From Minisyncoccota bacterium (GTDB lineage Bacteria; Patescibacteriota; Minisyncoccia; UBA6257; HR35), in NCBI GenBank assembly GCA_938048445.1, contig CALIVE010000049.1, forward strand, positions 1 to 10,020: DNA of 10,020 nt, in the 5' to 3' direction. Positions 7,134-10,020 of this stretch are shown here, piece after piece; positions within the stretch are counted from its first letter, which is position 1; every line of letters begins with the position of its first letter. Under the pieces are notes generated by a model. The model ran no database searches and was not told the DNA's origin. It saw only the letters and a program-made list of their open reading frames with translations. A program made the position numbers and the translations under genes.

Positions 7134-8640
7134 AATTCAATCCTCCTCTATATATTATTTGCAGGTTTTTCAACCAATTTGAAATTAAGATAAAAGAAAA
7201 GTAAATTATAAAAGAAGCGACCGCTTCAACAAATAAAATTAAAATATTTAAAGATTTTGTAAAATTAACAATAGTTTTGTTAAAAAAGAATAGAATTAAT
7301 GAAAATAATAATGCACCATAAAATGGAATTGATATTGAATTTTTAAAAGTAGTGATCATTTTAATTTCAAAAATATTATGATAAATAGCAAATAAATAAA
7401 AAGTACTTAAACTTATAGAAATTAGAGTAGCAATTATAACACCATTAAATCCTATCTTTTTTATTAAGAAATAAGTGAGGATAAGATTTAAAGTTGCTTG
7501 TCCTATTCCAGCATACATTTGAAATTCTGGTTTTTCTATTCCTACTAGAATTGCTGTTAAGTTTGAAGAAAGAAAAGTAATGAGAAAAATTAATGAAAAT
7601 AATCTCAAAACAATGACTGATTTTTCATATCCTGGTCCAACCCATAAATTAATTATAATAGGTGCAGTTGCAATTATAAAAAACATTAAAGGAAAAGCAA
7701 TTGTGCTTATAATTTTCAAACCATAGGTGTGAAGTTTTATTAATCTTTCTTTATCATTCATTGCTTTTAGCTCTGCTGAAGCAGGAACAATTGCTGAATT
7801 TAAAGTTCTTATCATATTTGCAAGTTTCTCGGGAATAGTATATCCAATTTGATAAATGCTTACAAGTCCAACATTTAAAAAATGTGAAATGAAAAACTTA
7901 TCTGTCTGGTATGTTATTACTTCCTCAATTGCTGTTAACCATCTTTTAATACCAAATTTACTTAATTTCTTAAATATGTTTTTTTCAAAAAGGAGAAAAT
8001 CTAACTTAATTTCTGGAAAGATTTTATAAATACTAAGTAAAGATATTAATCCTCCTATTGAATATACAAGAAAATTATTAACCATCAACCCTTTAATTCC
8101 CCAGTTATTCTTTATGAATAAGACAACCCCTAAAGCATGTAAAGTTGTCAGAATAATAGTTATCTTACTTGTAATATCCATTCTTTGAAATCCTCTTAAA
8201 CAGTTGTAAAAAAGAGTAAAAATATTGGAAAATCCCATATAAATAATTGCCCACTTAAAAATAAATAATGCTTCATCATTAAAATCCTGCGGTATTTTTA
8301 AAATTTTGATGAGAAATTTTGGAACAATTAAAGAAAGAAAAGAAAGAATCAATAATAATGAAAAATAAAAATATAAACCTGAATTTACTACATAATTTAT
8401 CTTATCTTTTTCATTTTTTGCTTTATATTCTGCTATATATCTTTCAAAAGATTGCCCTATTCCTAAATCAATCAATGAAAAATATCCTGTTATCATTGTA
8501 ATTAAAGACCATATTCCATATCTATTTATACCAAGATTCTTCAGGACAAATGGAACAAGTAAAAACCCAACCACTGCTGAATATCCATAACTAATAATGT
8601 TGTAAATAGTATTTCTTATAATTTTTTCTTTTATCATCAT
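7093..8640 (-). CDS. Wzx-type polysaccharide flippase (MOP superfamily)
   Basis: A 515-residue integral membrane protein expected to move a lipid-linked oligosaccharide from the cytoplasmic to the outer face of the inner membrane. It has the length and layout of the polysaccharide transporter family within the MATE/MOP exporters: about 12-14 hydrophobic segments. These start with residues 12-36 and continue through YGIWSLITMITGYFSLIDLG (41-60), a typical family block that ends in the conserved DLGIG element. LRGFQRMDITSK (148-159) and the segment around residues 255-300 with DKFFI and YQIGYTIPEKL are also family-like. The start has two adjacent ATG codons (8640 and 8637) behind AGAGGTG; the second gives more usual spacing. 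Its end overlaps the SPASM gene by 41 bases. The gene lies 35 bases after the truncated GT-C gene. It may be named wzx only by analogy, as sequence conservation in this family is low. Confidence 0.92.
   Translation of the reverse strand: MMIKEKIIRNTIYNIISYGYSAVVGFLLVPFVLKNLGINRYGIWSLITMITGYFSLIDLGIGQSFERYIAEYKAKNEKDKINYVVNSGLYFYFSLLLILSFLSLIVPKFLIKILKIPQDFNDEALFIFKWAIIYMGFSNIFTLFYNCLRGFQRMDITSKITIILTTLHALGVVLFIKNNWGIKGLMVNNFLVYSIGGLISLLSIYKIFPEIKLDFLLFEKNIFKKLSKFGIKRWLTAIEEVITYQTDKFFISHFLNVGLVSIYQIGYTIPEKLANMIRTLNSAIVPASAELKAMNDKERLIKLHTYGLKIISTIAFPLMFFIIATAPIIINLWVGPGYEKSVIVLRLFSLIFLITFLSSNLTAILVGIEKPEFQMYAGIGQATLNLILTYFLIKKIGFNGVIIATLISISLSTFYLFAIYHNIFEIKMITTFKNSISIPFYGALLFSLILFFFNKTIVNFTKSLNILILFVEAVASFIIYFSFILISNWLKNLQIIYRGGLNYDKFFKSDNKNFK
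7141..7147 (-). promoter_or_regulatory. Ribosome binding site of the SPASM gene embedded in the flippase gene
   Basis: On the minus strand this reads AGGAGGA, seven bases before the ATG at 7133. The same bases encode part of Tyr-Arg-Gly-Gly-Leu (residues 497-501) near the C-terminus of the flippase. It decides the SPASM start and shows that the 41-base overlap is real and not a start misplaced by open-frame length. Confidence 0.85.
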
Positions 8641-8643
8641 TTA

Positions 8644-8650
8644 CACCTCT
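8644..8650 (-). promoter_or_regulatory. Ribosome binding site of the flippase gene
   Basis: Minus-strand AGAGGTG lies three bases before the first ATG (8640) and six before the second (8637). Counted from the GAGG core the distances are five and eight bases, so either Met can be the start; the proteins differ by one residue. Confidence 0.6.
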
Positions 8651-8675
8651 TCTATTTTTTTCTAAGTTAAAAAAT

Positions 8676-9845
8676 CTATGTAAAATATTGGGTTTGAAAA
8701 AGAAAAATTTTCCCCACTGAGTTTTTCAATTTTTTTCGTTTATAAATTTTGACATTTCCAATCTCTTTTTCTAAAAAATATTCATTTTCAATAAATTCCC
8801 ATAAAATAGATATCTTCTCAAGTGGAAAATTTTCAAATCCAAAATTACTAACTATTGATGTATCAATTATATTAACAGGTTTATTCTTTTCTAAATCTTT
8901 TATTATATTCTTTCTAAAATTATTAGATATTTCTAAAGTATCAGGAAATTTTTCTCCTCCAAGAAATATTTCTGTTGCAGTATCAGGGACAAAAAATTTT
9001 GATGCAGAACTTCTATTTGTCCATAAATAAATTTCAGGAGAATATCCCCAAACATATATTGTATCTGTTTCTAAAGTATTTTCCTGAATAAATAAGGTTA
9101 ACTCATCCTTAATTTCTGCATATCTAAATTTTGATTTTAGGACATATTTCCATTTTTCTAAAAAACTTGAAATATCATGAAAAGCAATGAAAGAATTAAA
9201 CATTCCCAATATAACAACCCATTTCCAAAACATATTAAGTAATTTTGAAGAAAGAGTATAAATTTCTTTCTCTAATGTAAAAAATCCATATGTGGCAATA
9301 AGAACAATAGGTGGAAATACAGGAATGTAATAATGAGCAATTGGTCTTTTTCCTATATAAGCACCAAAAAATGAAAATAAAGTTTGCAAAGGAAGAAATA
9401 TTATAAAATCTTTTTGTTCTAAAGTTTCAGAATTTTTGTCATTTGAAAATGTCTTAAAAACTCCACATAAAGCAAGCCCAAAGAAAAGAAAATTTGGAAT
9501 AATGAGATTTGCTGTCATAGCAATATTTCTGTAAAGACCTGTTTTTAAAGTTACTGCTTTTACATATTTTTGTCCAATAATAAGAATGGCATAAATAAAA
9601 TTATATAGTTGTCCTTTTAAAGTAAAAAAGATTAGAGATATCAAAAAAGGTAAAAGGAATCCTGAAATAGTTAAAAATGAAGTATTTATTACTTCTTTCA
9701 GTGAAAATTTTCTTGGATTTGCTAATTCCTCTGCTTTAAAAATTTTTTTCTCAAAGCCACTTTTTAATAATTCAAAAGTAAAGTCATATAATTTAAGCCA
9801 TATTTTTATTTTTTCAGCTTGTGATATTTTTTGAAGATGTTTCAT
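8676..9845 (-). CDS. N-terminally truncated GT-C (PMT-2/GT39-like) membrane glycosyltransferase, possibly a pseudogene or chimera
   Basis: A 389-residue membrane protein. Residues 50-389 look like the C-terminal two thirds of the PMT_2/GT39-like family, which uses polyprenyl-phosphate sugars outside the membrane: hydrophobic segments near 55-76, 82-95, 108-130, 147-164, 171-189 and 205-222, the family block GKRPIAHYYIPVFPP (165-179), and a C-terminal soluble part with DTIYVWGYSPEIYLW (261-275) and SSASKF (279-284). Full-length relatives are around 500 residues. The first loops, with the catalytic acidic residue and the NQPP-type region, are absent. In their place residues 1-40 (EKIKIWLKLYDFTFELLKSG at 11-30) look soluble and helical, like a small antitoxin-type protein. 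An in-frame TAA lies just upstream (9861-9863), so the start cannot extend. No ribosome binding site is visible, but a promoter lies immediately upstream. Probably not an active transferase; a gene remnant or recombination product is likely. Confidence 0.75.
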   Translation of the reverse strand: MKHLQKISQAEKIKIWLKLYDFTFELLKSGFEKKIFKAEELANPRKFSLKEVINTSFLTISGFLLPFLISLIFFTLKGQLYNFIYAILIIGQKYVKAVTLKTGLYRNIAMTANLIIPNFLFFGLALCGVFKTFSNDKNSETLEQKDFIIFLPLQTLFSFFGAYIGKRPIAHYYIPVFPPIVLIATYGFFTLEKEIYTLSSKLLNMFWKWVVILGMFNSFIAFHDISSFLEKWKYVLKSKFRYAEIKDELTLFIQENTLETDTIYVWGYSPEIYLWTNRSSASKFFVPDTATEIFLGGEKFPDTLEISNNFRKNIIKDLEKNKPVNIIDTSIVSNFGFENFPLEKISILWEFIENEYFLEKEIGNVKIYKRKKLKNSVGKIFLFQTQYFT

Positions 9846-9853
9846 TTTTAAAT

Positions 9854-9882
9854 ATTTTAATTAATCAAAATCTAAAAGTCAA
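9854..9882 (-). promoter_or_regulatory. Sigma70-like promoter giving a near-leaderless start
   Basis: Minus strand TTGACT (9882-9877), a 17-base spacer, then TAAAAT (9859-9854); each hexamer matches consensus at five of six positions. The ATG of the truncated GT-C gene starts only eight bases after the -10 box, so a transcript would begin at or next to the start codon. This fits the lack of a ribosome binding site there. AT-rich DNA produces chance -10 boxes, but the TTGAC core with ideal spacing is less likely by chance. It could be the operon promoter or an internal one. Confidence 0.4.
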
Positions 9883-9885
9883 ACA

Positions 9886-10020
9886 TTACTCTTTTAATAA
9901 TGAGAAACTTTTATCACTTAAGCCAGTTTGTTGATTTTTAGCAAAAGAACCAATTATCCTTATATCTTCTATCCCAGGAAATTTCTTTTTTTCTTCTGCA
10001 GATATTTTTTTAAGAGTGCC
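9886..10020 (-). CDS. C-terminal fragment of an unidentified protein, nucleotidyltransferase-like motif
   Basis: The reading frame is open from the right window edge to a TAA at 9888-9886 and gives the last 44 residues of a protein whose start lies outside. It is charged and soluble in character. Residues 19-33 of the visible part (DIRIIGSFAKNQQTG) followed by LSD resemble the GSxA-(X)n-SDxD active-site motif of minimal nucleotidyltransferases (MNT/Pol-beta fold). However, the second Asp is missing: the sequence reads SDKS and ends after nine more residues. In an intact enzyme of that family another 50 or more residues would follow. Shifting the frame after the SD codons did not restore a longer match. 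It may be a truncated nucleotidyltransferase or simply the end of an unrelated protein. The coding call is moderate because the frame is short; the family suggestion is weak. Confidence 0.5.
   Translation of the reverse strand, partial: GTLKKISAEEKKKFPGIEDIRIIGSFAKNQQTGLSDKSFSLLKE

Noticed and set aside
9880..9925. A frameshift that would rejoin the right-end fragment into a complete nucleotidyltransferase
   Set aside because: Reading the other frames after the SD codons meets stops within a few codons and does not yield the expected IDL-type continuation, so a single-base error does not explain the truncation.
1..10020. CRISPR arrays, tRNA/rRNA genes, transposases, attachment sites
   Set aside because: No regularly spaced repeats, no GC-rich folded stretches and no transposase or integrase motifs were found. 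The sequence is explained by coding frames nearly end to end.

Overview
The window is a very AT-rich stretch (by eye under about 30% G+C) that is almost completely coding, with every supportable gene on the minus strand, so it reads from the high-coordinate end to the low one. It looks like the inside of a bacterial surface-polysaccharide (O-antigen or capsule type) biosynthesis operon. AGA arginine and ATA isoleucine codons are heavily used, proteins are rich in Lys, Glu and Ile, several genes have AGGAGG-type ribosome binding sites, and TAA, TAG and TGA all serve as stops. This fits a low-GC anaerobic or thermophile-like bacterium, possibly an uncultured lineage, but nothing here fixes the taxon.

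Right end (10020 to about 8676) is the irregular part. A 44-residue C-terminal scrap with a nucleotidyltransferase-like motif (9886-10020) is followed by a GT-C/PMT-type membrane protein (8676-9845) that lacks the catalytic N-terminal third of its family and instead begins with about 40 residues resembling a small antitoxin-like protein. A good sigma70-like promoter, placed so close to the ATG that the message would be nearly leaderless, lies between them. I read this as a recombination or decay boundary at the edge of the glycan locus.

The middle (8640 to 4787) holds a complete Wzx-type flippase, then two different radical SAM enzymes in a row: a SPASM-type protein with one probable auxiliary Fe-S cluster, and a protein of the B12-binding radical SAM class whose N-terminal domain has lost the cobalamin-binding signature. 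The flippase and SPASM genes overlap by 41 bases, and the SPASM ribosome binding site is part of the flippase coding sequence. This radical SAM pair is the most unusual content of the window.

The left part (4790 to 1) holds a GT4 glycosyltransferase with a four-cysteine insertion, a small stand-alone sugar nucleotidylyltransferase, a second canonical GT4 enzyme, GDP-mannose 4,6-dehydratase (gmd), and the first 201 residues of a third GT4 enzyme cut by the window edge.

Together the genes suggest: activated sugars, including GDP-4-keto-6-deoxymannose, are made by Gmd and the nucleotidylyltransferase; three GT4 enzymes build a lipid-linked oligosaccharide on the cytoplasmic face; the two radical SAM enzymes may modify a sugar or another intermediate; and the flippase moves the product across the membrane. 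No polymerase, chain-length regulator, initiating phosphoglycosyltransferase or enzyme finishing the GDP-deoxysugar is present in the window. No RNA gene, CRISPR array, insertion sequence or convincing terminator was seen, and no gene-free stretch exceeds 70 bases.
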